64,000 nucleotides of DNA from Saccharum officinarum (taxonomy: Eukaryota > Streptophyta > Magnoliopsida > Poales > Poaceae), in NCBI GenBank assembly GCA_020631735.1, contig CM036188.1:12814214-12878213 (forward strand), read 5' to 3'. Position numbers and translations under genes: made by a program. This document shows positions 30,064 through 41,190 of the stretch, piece by piece (within the stretch, counting starts at the first letter, position 1; each line of letters opens with the position of its first letter). The notes under the pieces were generated by a model that was given only the letters and a program-made list of their open reading frames with translations, made no database searches and was not told the DNA's origin.

Positions 30064-32631
30064 TCAACTCATGTTTGAGAAATCAAGAATGTTCAATTCA
30101 TTCCTTAGCTTGCAAAACCTCTTTTCATCAAGTGGCTTAGTGAGAATATCGGCAAGTTGATCATCGGTGCCAACACTTTCAATGGCAATATCTCCCTTTT
30201 GTTGATGATCTCTAATGAAATGGTGTCTTATGTCAATATGCTTTGTTCTTCCATGTTGAACCGGGTTTTGTATCATCTTGATTGCACTCTCATTATCACA
30301 TAGCAACGGCACATTCTTGAAGTTGAGGCCATAATCCTTCAAAGTTGATTTCATCCATAGCAATTGTGCACAACAACTCCCCGCACTCACATATTCGGCT
30401 TCGGCGGTAGAGATTGCCACACTATTTTGTTTCTTTGAGGACCATGACACAAGTGATCTTCCAAGTAATTGACATGTGCCACTTGTGCTCTTTCTATTGA
30501 TCTTGCAACCCCCATAGTCAGAGTCCGAATATCCAATTAATTCAAACTTTGACCCTTTGGGATACCATAGTCCAACATCTCTTGTTTGCTTCAAGTACCT
30601 CAATATTCTCTTTGCGGCCATGAGATGACTCTCTCTAGGTGAGGCTTGATATCTAGCACACATGCAAACACTAAACATGACATCCGGCCTTGATGCGGTG
30701 ACATAGAGTAGACTTCCAATCAAAGACCGATATTCCTTTTGATTCACCATTTTGCCATCAAGATTACTATCCAAATTTCCATTTGTACCCATTGGAGTTG
30801 AAATTGGCTTTGCATCTTGCATTCCAAACTTCTTCAACATGTCCCTTATGTATTTCCCTTGACTCACAAATGTCCCATTCTTCAATTGCTTGACTTGGAG
30901 ACCAAGGAAGTAGCTAAGTTCACCAATCATAGACATTTCAAACTCTTTGGCCATCATAGCACCAAATTCTTCACAATAAGCTTGATCGGTTGATCCAAAG
31001 ATTATGTCATCAACATATATTTGCACTATAAATAGATCATTTCCAATAATACTATTAATGGGGTGATCTCTTGCAACATGTTGTGGTTGGAGTACTTGCA
31101 CTTGATTGCTTGAGCTTGGTTGATCACTTGATGTATCTTGATGAGATGTACTAGCACCATGATCTTGCACTTGAGAGTCACTAACTAGCTTGAATGGTGA
31201 ATTTAGCACTTGATCTTTATCATCATCTTGAATATCAATTACTTGCTTTGCTCTAATGTCTCCAATGTCCATGTTCTTCATTGCTTCCACTAATAGAGTT
31301 CCACCAATATCATCTAGATTTTCTTCTTCATCTTGAGACCCATTGGTTTCATCAAATTGCACATCATGGACTTCTTCTAGAATGCCACTTGAGTTGTTCC
31401 AAACTCTATAAGCTTTGCTTGTAGTTGAATAACCAAGTAGGAACCCCTCATCACATCTCTTGTCAAACTTCCCCAATCTAGTGCCCTTCTTCAAGATATA
31501 ACATTTGCAACCAAACACCCTAAAGTAAGAAATATTGGGCTTTCTTCCATGAAGTAACTCATATGGGGTCTTCTCTAGCAATGGATGACAATATAGTCTA
31601 TTGATGTAGTAGCAAGCGGTATTGATTGCTTCATCCCAAAATGATTGACTCACATTGTACTCATGAAGCATTGATCTAGCCATATCAAGCAATGTTCTAT
31701 TCTTCCTCTCAACTAGGCCATTTGATTGTGGAGTGTACTTGGCCGAGAATTGATGTCCAATACCATAATGATCACAAAGTTCTTCAATTCTTGTATTCTT
31801 GAACTCACTTCCATTGTCACTTCTCACTTTCTTGATTCTAATCTCAAACTCATTGTGAACTCTAGTGAGAAATGTCTTGAAGGTGTCAAACACTTCACTT
31901 TTGTCACTAAGAAAGAATACCCATGTGAATCTTGTGAAGTCATCCACTATGACAAAGCCATACTTGTTGCCACCTATGCTTGTATATGTTGTTGGTCCAA
32001 ATAGATCCATGTGCATCAACTCAAATGCTTTGCATGTGCTCATTGTACTCTTCTTTGGATGTGAGCTTCCAACTTGCTTCCCGGCTTGACATGCACTACA
32101 AAGCTTATTCTTCTCAAATTCAACATCTTTCAAACCATTGACAAGATTGTGAGTTGTAAGCTTCTTCAATTGTTTCATGCCAACATGACCAAGCCTTCTA
32201 TGCCAAAGCCAACCCATGCTTGATTTGGAGACTAAGCAAGTTGTCAAAGAAGTTTCTCTAGCATTGAAGTCAACTAGGTAGAGATTCTCATATCTAAAGC
32301 CCTTGAATGCCACATTTGAACCATCCACACTAATAACTTCCACATCATCAACCCCAAAGATGCATTTGTAGCCTAGATCACATATTTGTGCCACGGATAG
32401 AAGATTGAAATCCAAACTTTCAACTAGCAACACATTAGAGATACTCATATCATTTGATATTGCAATCTTGCCCAAGCCAATAACCTTGCCTTTCTTGTTA
32501 TTGCCAAATGTGATAGAATCAACACCACTATCATTGTCATTGAATGAATCAAACATTCTTGATGTACCGGTCATGTGTTGAGTGCACCCACTATCAATAA
32601 TCCAATGCCTTCCTCCGGCTTTGTAATTGAC
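30064..32631 (-). CDS. Sirevirus (Ty1-copia) pol, internally deleted
   Basis: Pol normally supplies protease, integrase, reverse transcriptase and RNase H for retrotransposition. Visible in order: the protease active site DSGCTQHMTG just upstream of the first Met (32574); the GAG-pre-integrase motif HRRLGHVGMKQL; the integrase core with HMDLFGP and VRSDNGSEF; the plant copia motif HGRKPNISYFRVFGC; then a jump from HPINSIIG directly to NDLFIVQIYVDDIIFG near 31040; then RNase H with DSDYGG, STAEAEYVSAG and the ending LTKPL. Compared with intact copia pol, roughly 200 residues of the reverse-transcriptase fingers and palm are missing while the frame is kept. The polymerase must be inactive. Pol is in a different frame from gag. 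Confidence 0.92.
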   Translation of the reverse strand, partial: VNYKAGGRHWIIDSGCTQHMTGTSRMFDSFNDNDSGVDSITFGNNKKGKVIGLGKIAISNDMSISNVLLVESLDFNLLSVAQICDLGYKCIFGVDDVEVISVDGSNVAFKGFRYENLYLVDFNARETSLTTCLVSKSSMGWLWHRRLGHVGMKQLKKLTTHNLVNGLKDVEFEKNKLCSACQAGKQVGSSHPKKSTMSTCKAFELMHMDLFGPTTYTSIGGNKYGFVIVDDFTRFTWVFFLSDKSEVFDTFKTFLTRVHNEFEIRIKKVRSDNGSEFKNTRIEELCDHYGIGHQFSAKYTPQSNGLVERKNRTLLDMARSMLHEYNVSQSFWDEAINTACYYINRLYCHPLLEKTPYELLHGRKPNISYFRVFGCKCYILKKGTRLGKFDKRCDEGFLLGYSTTSKAYRVWNNSSGILEEVHDVQFDETNGSQDEEENLDDIGGTLLVEAMKNMDIGDIRAKQVIDIQDDDKDQVLNSPFKLVSDSQVQDHGASTSHQDTSSDQPSSSNQVQVLQPQHVARDHPINSIIGNDLFIVQIYVDDIIFGSTDQAYCEEFGAMMAKEFEMSMIGELSYFLGLQVKQLKNGTFVSQGKYIRDMLKKFGMQDAKPISTPMGTNGNLDSNLDGKMVNQKEYRSLIGSLLYVTASRPDVMFSVCMCARYQASPRESHLMAAKRILRYLKQTRDVGLWYPKGSKFELIGYSDSDYGGCKINRKSTSGTCQLLGRSLVSWSSKKQNSVAISTAEAEYVSAGSCCAQLLWMKSTLKDYGLNFKNVPLLCDNESAIKMIQNPVQHGRTKHIDIRHHFIRDHQQKGDIAIESVGTDDQLADILTKPLDEKRFCKLRNELNILDFSNMS

Positions 32632-32642
32632 CTACAAGCAAA

Positions 32643-34739
32643 TCAATGAAGCTTAGGTACCCATTTTTGCTTGGGTCCTTGTAGGTTAGTAACTAAGCTC
32701 TTTGGTACCCAAATAGCCTTCTTCTTTGGGCCCACAATTGGTGTACCAACAAACTTAGCTTGCACACCCTTCACACCTTTGGTAAGCACATAGCAAGAAT
32801 CAAAAGGTATAGCATTAACAAATTTCTTGCTTTGGTTCTTTTTATTACAATTATGCTCTAGGTGCCCAACTTGCTTGCATCTATTGCAAAACCGACCATT
32901 GCCCTTCACAAAGCTAGGCTTTGGAGTTGCAAAGGCCGACTTGCCTTTCTTGGGGGTGTAGCCCAATCCCTCTTTGTTAAGAGAGAACCTTTGGCTACCC
33001 AAGCACTTAAGCAAGCGGGCCTCACCACCATAGGCCTTGCCTAGGGCGTGAGTGAGCTTATCCACCTCTCTCTTGAGAGTCTCATTCTCAACCATTAGTG
33101 AGGCATCACAAGTGAAACCATCACTAGTAGTAGAGGTAGAGTTGGTGGTGGTGGATGAAGAGCTACAAGAAGGGTTAGTATTTGACATGATGATAGGTTC
33201 ATTAAAGGATTCATCAATTATATCACATGTAACACCTATATCACATGATACAACAACCTCCTTCTTTTCTTGTTGCTCAAGTAGCAATGAGTGAGCCTTT
33301 TCAAGCTTGGAATGAGCCTTACCAAGATCCTCATGGTCTTCCACTAGACTCTCATGAGTGGTCTTAAGCTCACCAAGAACTTTCTCAAGTATTGCTACTT
33401 TCATTGAAAGCTTCTTGCACTCCTTGTTCTTGGCAATAGCTATGTCTCTAGTTTGTTGCAACAAGTCATATAGTTGTTCTTTAGTTGGTTCATCATCATC
33501 ATCATTTTCATTATCATATTTATCATTATCACTATCATGAACATATTCCATTTCACTTTCATCATCACTTTCATCATATAATACCTTAGCTTCTTTGGCC
33601 ATGAAGCATGAAGAGGATGAATCAAATAGTAAAGGCTTCTTGTTAATAGCAATGGAAGCAAAAGCCTTGTTGGATAATTCTTCTTCTTCTTCATCATCAC
33701 TTTCCCAAGTGGCCACATAGACTCCATTCTTGCCTTTCTTGAATGTTATCTTGGCTTCTTTCTTTTTCTTCTCAAACTTGCCCCTCTTGTTGTTCTTCTT
33801 CTTATCATAGGGACATTCGGCTTGAAGATGTTCGGTGCTATCACAATTGAAGCACCTCCTTTGTTGCTCATTGCTCTTGAAGTTGTCATTTCTCCTTTTG
33901 AAGCCTCTTCTCTTAATGAACATGTGACCCATTTTCTTGACTACAAAAGCAAATGCCTCATCATCAATTTCATAATCTTCATCTTCACTATTGTCTTCTT
34001 CTTCAATGATGGTAGCTTTGCCCTTGGAGGAGATGGCCTTGAACGCCACGGTCTTCTTCTTCTTTTCATCTTCCACCTTCTCCTTGTCATCAACATCTTG
34101 ATCATATTTGTCATAGGTTAATACTTCACCAAGCAAATCATTAGGCTTCATTGCTTCAAGCCCATCTCTTTGCAACATCATGATCAACATCTTGAATCTT
34201 CTAGGTAAGCTCAATAAGAACTTGTGACAAAAATCTTGATCTTGAGTCTTGTGCCCTAAGCTCTTGAGATCATTGACTATCACTTGCAATCTATGAAACA
34301 TTTCAATGATTGTTTCATCATCCTTTTTCTTGAAGTTCTCAAACTCACTCTTGAGCCCATATAGCTTGGCACTCTTCACAACCTTAGTGCCTTCATATGT
34401 CTCACTCAACCTTGTCCATACTTCACTAGCCAATTCCAAATCTTTGATGCCCTCAAACACTTTTGTGTCAATACCATTATAGAGTGTATTGAGAGCCATT
34501 CTATTGCATGTTCTATTTGCTCTATCTTCATCGGTGAGATGATTGGGATCAATGATAGCAAAATCATTCTCGGTGACTTCAAAAATGAAGTCTACATGTT
34601 GCCTTCGCCAAAAAAAGCGAATAGCGTTTTTAAATTCACTAAGGTGAATTTTAACTTCAAAAACGAAGTCTACATGTTGCCTTCGCCAAAAAGAGCGAAT
34701 AGCCTTTTTGAAATTCACTAAGGTGAATTTTGACTTCAA
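32643..34739 (-). CDS. Sirevirus gag, 5'-truncated and fused to a repeat array
   Basis: An ORF of 698 codons. Gag forms the particle that packages element RNA. The copia gag portion starts near residue 55 (EVTENDFAIIDPNHLTDEDRANR) with the retrotrans_gag-type segment (ASEVWTRLSETYEGT...). It contains two CCHC zinc knuckles, CFNCDSTEHLQAEC at about residue 294 and CNRCKQVGHLEHNC at about 617, acidic and coiled-coil-like stretches between them, and a basic C-terminus. The first 55 or so residues are not gag: they translate two units of the 34575-35365 array (FWRRQHVDF twice). The true gag N-terminus, leader, primer site and 5' LTR are missing. Confidence 0.88.
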   Translation of the reverse strand: MKSKFTLVNFKKAIRSFWRRQHVDFVFEVKIHLSEFKNAIRFFWRRQHVDFIFEVTENDFAIIDPNHLTDEDRANRTCNRMALNTLYNGIDTKVFEGIKDLELASEVWTRLSETYEGTKVVKSAKLYGLKSEFENFKKKDDETIIEMFHRLQVIVNDLKSLGHKTQDQDFCHKFLLSLPRRFKMLIMMLQRDGLEAMKPNDLLGEVLTYDKYDQDVDDKEKVEDEKKKKTVAFKAISSKGKATIIEEEDNSEDEDYEIDDEAFAFVVKKMGHMFIKRRGFKRRNDNFKSNEQQRRCFNCDSTEHLQAECPYDKKKNNKRGKFEKKKKEAKITFKKGKNGVYVATWESDDEEEEELSNKAFASIAINKKPLLFDSSSSCFMAKEAKVLYDESDDESEMEYVHDSDNDKYDNENDDDDEPTKEQLYDLLQQTRDIAIAKNKECKKLSMKVAILEKVLGELKTTHESLVEDHEDLGKAHSKLEKAHSLLLEQQEKKEVVVSCDIGVTCDIIDESFNEPIIMSNTNPSCSSSSTTTNSTSTTSDGFTCDASLMVENETLKREVDKLTHALGKAYGGEARLLKCLGSQRFSLNKEGLGYTPKKGKSAFATPKPSFVKGNGRFCNRCKQVGHLEHNCNKKNQSKKFVNAIPFDSCYVLTKGVKGVQAKFVGTPIVGPKKKAIWVPKSLVTNLQGPKQKWVPKLH

Positions 34740-35365
34740 AAACGAAGTCTACATGTTGCTTTCGCTAAAAAAGAGCGAATAATTCACTATGGTGAATTTT
34801 GACTTCAAAAACGAAGTCTACATGTTACCTTCGCTAAAAAAGAGTGAATAATTCACTAAGGTGAATTTTGACTTCAAAAACGAAGTCTACATGTTGCCTT
34901 CGCTAAAAAAAGAGAAGAGCGAATAATTCACTAAGGTGAATTTTGACTTCAAAAATAAAGTCTACATGTTGCCTTCGCTATAAAAAGAGCGAATAGCGTT
35001 TTCAAATTCACTAAGGTGAAATTTGACTTCAAAAATGAAGTCTACGCGTCGCCTTCGCTAAAAAAGTGAGGGGACGACGTTTTCAAATTCACTAAGGTGA
35101 AATTTGACTTCAAAAACAAAGTCTACGTGTCGTCTTCGCTAAAAAAAAGTGAGGGGCGGCGTTTTCAAATTCACTAAGATGAAATTTGACTTCAAAAAAT
35201 GAAGTCTACGCGTCGCCTTCGCTAAAAAAGTAAGGGGACGGTGTTTTCAAATTCACTAAGATGAATTATGACTACAAAAGCGAAGTCTAAGCATTGCCTT
35301 CGCTAAAAAAAGTGAGAGGACAGCGTTTTCAAATTCACTAAGGTGAATTATAACTTCTAAACAAA
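34575..35365. repeat. Tandem array of hairpin-forming units (about 78 bp x 10)
   Basis: The phrase GAAGTCTAC recurs at about 34587, 34665, 34744, 34813, 34882, 34957, 35037, 35118, 35201 and 35281, a period of 69-83 bp. Each unit holds up to three short inverted repeats: GACTTC-AAAAAC-GAAGTC, TTCGCT-AAAAAAG-AGCGAA and AATTCAC-TAAG-GTGAATT. Units drift from the left type (ATGTTGCCTTCGC) to the right type (GCGTCGCCTTCGC). The left edge abuts the truncated Sirevirus gag. Confidence 0.9.
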
Positions 35366-35451
35366 ACCTAATAGTTAATTCTGAGACATTCTTATTTCCA
35401 TCACGAAAGCAAAGTAATTTATTACATAGAAGATCACAATAAAAGTTGAAA

Positions 35452-37447
35452 TCATTCGCTTTCCGAAGCAACAAAAAATGCAGTTTCGCTAATCAACTCC
35501 TCAACAACCCTATCTAACACTTGATCAACTTTGCATCGTAGAAATTCTTCAAAGACATAGCTTGGTGAAGCACTCAAACATGATGACCGAAAAATACAAA
35601 ATGCCACAATTACTTTACATATCATCACCACAAAAAAACTAGTGTCAAAATAAACTACCTGAGAAATTTTGTTGAAGTCAACAATTCGTGGCAAACAACA
35701 TTTCTTGTTCCCAGCGATAAAATTTTTACATTCAAAATCTAAAAGCAACACATCATCAACAAATAAACTATAACGACCAAAAGTCAAAGCATCAAAACAT
35801 AATGCTTACATCAGCTTACGTTCAACAAAAGTATCAAACGTGGGATTCACCTCATTAGTCGCGTACTCCAACCACAGTGAAGGATCAACGACAAAGTTAT
35901 CCTTACACATTAGCAATGGCAAAATACCCACTCCATCCTGCTAAGTTTAATATTTACAGATATCAAATAGCATTGCAGAAAGCCTCACCCCTCAATTAAA
36001 AAAACTAAAAAAACATCAACTTCAAGACCAACTAAAACGGATGGTCACTAACATCATCATCTCTTGCATTTTCTTCTTCACGTTTGTCTTGCTCCCTCTG
36101 CACCTTCTCATCGGCAGCAATCTCTTTTTCAAGCTGCTGCAAAAACAAAACAAAATATTAGTACAAAAATAAATAAATAAAAAATATAATAATAATAATA
36201 ATAAAATAAAGAAGAGTCAAAAAAATTTCTAATCTAACCTTCTCCATTTTCTTCTTCGCCTTCAGAAAAGTATTCTCCCTTCCACCCATGTTCCAATACT
36301 GATTAAAATATTTTTTGCAGAGCAATTGAGTCCGAGAAGTAACCTGACTCAATTGCTCTATAGAAGGAAACTTATAGTCCTTGTTCAATATTTGTTCATA
36401 CAAAGGATTCTTTACCTCTTTCATTAGATGAAAAAGAGCACGAGTTATATAAACACAACTCAAATCCGCGCTAGTCTGGATAACAGTCGGCAAATCTTCA
36501 TACTGACGGCACAGTCAAGCAAAAAATGGATCAAATTCTCCAAGCTCCCAACAAGGATCTTTTGGCTTCGCTCCAAATTTATCATAACAATTTTTGCAAA
36601 GCTCCCACAAGCGATTACACTTATCATGGAAATTTTGATCTTTTTCAGAAGATTTCTTCTCTAGATAGTTTTTCTCCCTCATAATTTTCTCAAGTTCTTT
36701 TTTGAAATTATCAATCCTCAATCTTTGCTTCAAGCTTGGCTCCAACGGAAATACATTTAGACTCCATATCATAAAGAGCTTCAAATGTCTCTATCCTTTC
36801 TTTCTCTTTAGCAGCAAGTTGAGACTTCAAAGATTTAATCTCTTCAACAAAACTTTTCTCGCGAAGTGTTGCATTCTTTGCATCATCCTCAATCGATTTA
36901 CGCAAACTCCTTTGCAAAAGAGCATTCTACAAAAACAAAATATTCATATACGAAGTCAAAAATATATTACAAATCAATGTAAAAAGTTTAACCAAATTTA
37001 AAAAACAAAGTCAACAAAGTCAAAACACACGAACCCTATAAATCATAGAAACACTGGCGTCTGTCAACTCAAGCGAAGATTTACCAACAAGTTCGGCCTC
37101 CGCATCAGGAACTGCGAAGGCATCATCAATGCACTTTGACAACTTTAATTCTGGCTTCTTTGGCATAATACGAAGTTTGTCCAAACCAATCCTAATAAAT
37201 TTAAAAGTGTCTAAATTCACACCTTGAGCCTGGCAGTATTCCATATAGCGTTTATAAGCAGCAGGATCCACTCCATCAGGAATGGTTTCCAAAACTTCCG
37301 CTAGGGTAGAAGGTTCCTGGGCAACTTCTTTCATCTTCCCAACATTCACGGTCGTCTCTCTATGAGACGAAGAGTCTGGAAAAAATTCCTCTGCACAAAA
37401 CCAAACAACGAGTCAGTCGAATATTCAAAGTTAAAAGACAAATACAA

Positions 37448-37526
<79 letters not shown>

Positions 37527-39375
37527 AACTCCCTTCTCAAGATGACATGCAATTTTCTCACCAGTATTTACATCAATTGTGGATTCAGAAAGACGAGAAG
37601 CTCGAGCATTTTCGGCTTCCTCATCAAAAATATCATCGTCAGATTCATCAAAATCAAGAGTAACGGTAGTGGTACCTTTACCCTTGACAACCCTAACTTT
37701 TGGAGCACCAGTCTCCACAGGTCCACCTTCCAAACCAGTATTTTCTTCTGCCTCAACTTTGGGGGGTGACGCAACTCCTGCAATCCCTGATGGTGTTTCA
37801 GCCACAAACCTTTGAGAAGATAGTCCAACAGTCTCATGTGAAGCCAAAATAGCAACCTCACCTTCTTCTTGCGAATCTATAATAACATCCTCAGCAGTGG
37901 CAGCAGCAATAGGAACTTGAACGCCAATAACTAGAGAAGACAAAATATCTTCACCAACATTAATTTGGGACGAAGACAAAATAGCTTCGCCCAAATTAAC
38001 ATTAGAATGAACATTGGCCTCCAAATTCTGGAAACAATCACCAAGCGGAGTCAACATTAACGGAGTCAACCCACTAGAATTAAAAACTAAACTAATCATC
38101 ATCACCCCTTCATCACAAGCCAATTGGCTAAAAATCTCTTGACCCATTTCTTCATCATCTCCTCCAAGTTTCTCAGAACCAGAAGGCGTAGCAACTTTCT
38201 TCTTGGTAATTTTCTTGCTAAGCTGACCACCAGCTCTTTTCTTCTTCGTCACATTTTCTATACTTGGTTTTACTATACGAGTATAAGCAAGCAGAGGTCT
38301 TTCACCATACTTAATATGTGCAATATCAAAAACTTTGTTTAACCATTTATAATCTTTTCATAAGATCTTGTCCATCAAATCTTTTTCTTTCTTTAGAAAT
38401 TTACCAAGAATTTTAACTGCTTTAGTTTCAACAGCAGACATAAATTGTGCATCTTCAGAATATTTCTTTGGGCAAAATGATTCGTTATCCGAAAAAATAT
38501 AACTTTTCGCTCTCACCATTTTCTCATGAAAACGAATAAAACTCCAACCTTTCTTCAACGGCCAGATCCGAGCTGCAATGTATTCTTTGCAGAAATCACG
38601 AGCACTTTGCATGCTAGCAGCAATTTTGTAAATTTTCTCACAAGTTCTTGAACCCTTCGAGCTAGTAAACTCGGGTTTGCAAACAAAAGCATTCTTACTC
38701 ATCTTCACAGCTAAAAGATATCTTTTCACAATTTTTTTAGAATCATCCCTTTCTTCGACAAGAGGAACTGTATGATAAAACCAATAACGGTACCAATTTT
38801 CAACCTACTTGTTCTTTGAAGCTGGAGAAATCTGTTTGGCACCTCGAGCAGGCTTAAAACTACAACAACCAAAATACTTGATAATACTTCTGCCATCAAT
38901 ATTCTTGTTCTTGAATTGTGTATGCATTTCATGAAGAGAGCAAAAAGCACCAATATCCAGGTTCCCTCTCTGAGACTTCACTGCCCAAATAAAAAGTCCA
39001 ATCTTCGCTATTCCATTTGAAGTTAGATGATGGATCTCAATATTATATGCCTTCAGAATATCTTCAATGAAATCTTGACATGGCATACGAAGACCAGCAG
39101 CAAACTGATCTCGAAAAACAACACACTCATGAGGTTTAGGCTTATGAATCATTTCATCTTCAGAGGGCAACCTAGCATCAGCTTTCTCTAACATCCTATT
39201 CTTAACCATCCAATCCAACTCAGCTTCATCCATCAAAGTCTTGCCAACATTCAAAGATTTTGTGTCATCATTAATCAATTTAGACTCCGATGCAGAAACA
39301 TCAGACAAATCATCTCCAGAATTAGATTGATTCCAACGGAGAATTTTCAGAAGCAATCTTCTCTAGATCAGACAT
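35452..39375 (-). pseudogene. Decayed transposon protein gene, Transposase_28-like ('putative gypsy type transposon')
   Basis: Starts at ATG 39375 (MSDLEKIASENSP), then needs a frameshift near 39340 to enter a long frame. That frame reads through LPSEDEMIHKPKPHECVVFR, FIEDILKAYNIEIHHLT and CSLHEMHTQFKNK, the pattern of the plant Transposase_28 family, whose function is not established. The same frame continues across in-frame stops at 38805-38807 (where relatives carry Trp) and at 38358. It runs through an acidic, Ser/Thr-rich region to a TG microsatellite at 37.5 kb, with later segments at about 37.35-37.02, 36.9-36.5 (coiled-coil-like, Lys/Glu-rich), 36.49-36.24 and 35.57-35.45 kb that look like further exons. 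It lies inside the same element as the flanking hairpin arrays. Boundaries are approximate. Confidence 0.65.
37449..37523. repeat. Microsatellite (TA)n(TG)n
   Basis: About six TA followed by about 31 TG dinucleotides without interruption. It lies between coding-like blocks of the decayed transposon gene and accounts for His/Thr and Cys/Val repeat ORFs on the two strands. Confidence 0.98.
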
Positions 39376-39386
39376 CTACGACAAAA

Positions 39387-39445
39387 ATAATAATAATAAT
39401 AATAATAATAAAACATATATAAAATAAATAAATAATAATAATAAG
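39387..39445. repeat. AAT microsatellite
   Basis: Eight or so AAT units followed by a second imperfect AATA/AAT run, just upstream of the decayed transposon gene. Confidence 0.9.
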
Positions 39446-39479
39446 ACAGAAATTCAAATAGCAAGAAATCAAAAAAATA

Positions 39480-40350
39480 GCAAAAGTTTTTACCTTCAAA
39501 GAAATAAATAACCTTCACAAAAGAGGATCACTTCGCAACAAAATCGACTTCGCAACCAAAATCGACTTCACGTCAAACCATAAAACAACAGCACCTCCCC
39601 ATCTTCGATAAAACAGAAGAGACATGAGGAGGCAGCGCAGTATATATAGGCGGCTTCAAGTCAGACGAAACGGTTTTGGTCAAACTTGACCATTATAAAT
39701 TCAAAAACAGAAGTATCTTTCAAACCGACGGACATCAACGGCCAACTCTAAAGTTTGGGACAGCGTTTTATGTCTTCGTTTGAAATTCAAACTTCGCGGA
39801 ATTCAGACCTTTGGAGTAGGCCTTCGTCCGCGAGGTGCTGCTGTTAGGGATTCAACTTCGCCATAAAAAACACAGCTCCAAACTCTAGAGTAGAAAAGAC
39901 TATGAAACTTTATAATAGTATTTGATTACAGGAAAAAAAAAAGGAAGGCGAAGACATTTTTCTTCACACCACGAGGAAAAATCTAGCTTCGTCAAGAAGT
40001 AGAAGATCAAAGAACAAGATTAAAGTGACGGTGCACATTTGACTTCACAGATAAAAAAATAACTTCGCTGACCGGCAAAGACAAAAGAAGAACAGAAATC
40101 AGAAGACCAAAATTAGAGCGAAGATAAAAGTTTGGCTTCGCTATATGAAGATCAACTTCGCCAGCCAGAGACGTCGAAGGAAAATGAAACCAAGAGAAGC
40201 GAAGACAGGAGTTCGACTTCGTCTAGCATTTTAAAGAGTTGAAGAATCAACTAAAATTCGAACGAAGATCAGGAAAACTAGAGACTGAAAATAGAAGAAT
40301 GAAGGCTTAGAGAGAGAAAATTACCACTTCGTCCTCATAGTCAAGGAGGG
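39480..40350. repeat. GAAG/CTTC hairpin-rich terminal region
   Basis: Dense short inverted phrases such as AGCGAAGATAAAAGTTTGGCTTCGCT (see 40118-40141), GCGAAGACAGGAGTTCGACTTCGTC (40199-40223) and CTTCGTTTGAAATTCAAACTTCG. The vocabulary matches the array at 34575-35365, including GACAGCGTTTT, so the two regions probably form the two ends of one element of about 5.8 kb. Confidence 0.6.
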
Positions 40351-41190
40351 TTGTAAACATTTGAGTCAGGGGCATAATAGTCATTTTATGTAAAATACGA
40401 AGACTGAGACCCTATAAATACCCCATCTGACATGTATAGTACGATCATGGAATGAATATAACTTTGCACAACTTTGTCCTGTCTGAAATGTTTTGATGAT
40501 TTTGTGAATTGTGTCACTTGACTTGAACTTTTCACCCAACACTTACTAACCAAGAGATGATCCTTTAACAAACTATCTTCGTCGTTTATTTTTTTCTCTT
40601 TGAACTTTACAAGGCATCTTACCTCTTGAACAATGAAAACCATTCGGATTAACTCCATGCCCTTGTTTGAAGTGGTTGTCAAGATGGTTTCATTTTTTTT
40701 TTGGTTAAAAATTCCAGTAATATCTAATAATGTTTTGAACCACAGAAATATCTCTAAATTTCAAAAAGAAATCCATGGCAAGTCGTAGAGATAGATTGAA
40801 ATACAGCAAATCTAAATAAAATATTTAGAGCTTGTGAAATATGTCTATAAGCTTCTAAAAAAATAGGTTAGCTCTAAAAATAGGAAATATATTTAGAAAA
40901 ATCCAGAGAATTCCTAAAACATTCTAATTGAAGAAACATTATGAGGTACGAGCTAAACTCGTTTTAAACATGTCTAGTCGTTCCATCTATCTTGCCAGTT
41001 GGTCCACTATGCTATCTCACGGGCTATGTATGTCTGCGTGGCTTGCTTTGCTGTCATCTCATTTTCATGTCTGCGTGCTTTCCTGTAATCTCATTTTCTG
41101 AATCACAACATCTCTAGGTGGTACTACTACATCGATTCCTCCTACAATCTACCTCGCCTTAAAAAAGGTTCTTTTTTATGCTTCAAAAGA
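40351..41190. other. AT-rich region with a plus-strand TATA box
   Basis: CCTATAAATACCCC (TATA at about 40413-40420) is followed by a leader-like stretch, suggesting the promoter part of an LTR on the plus strand, opposite to the decayed transposon gene. No LTR boundaries or partner were found. No gene is seen in the rest. Confidence 0.35.

Noticed and set aside
37362..37769. ORF with long Cys-Val or Thr-His repeats
   Set aside because: It is the translation of the TG microsatellite.
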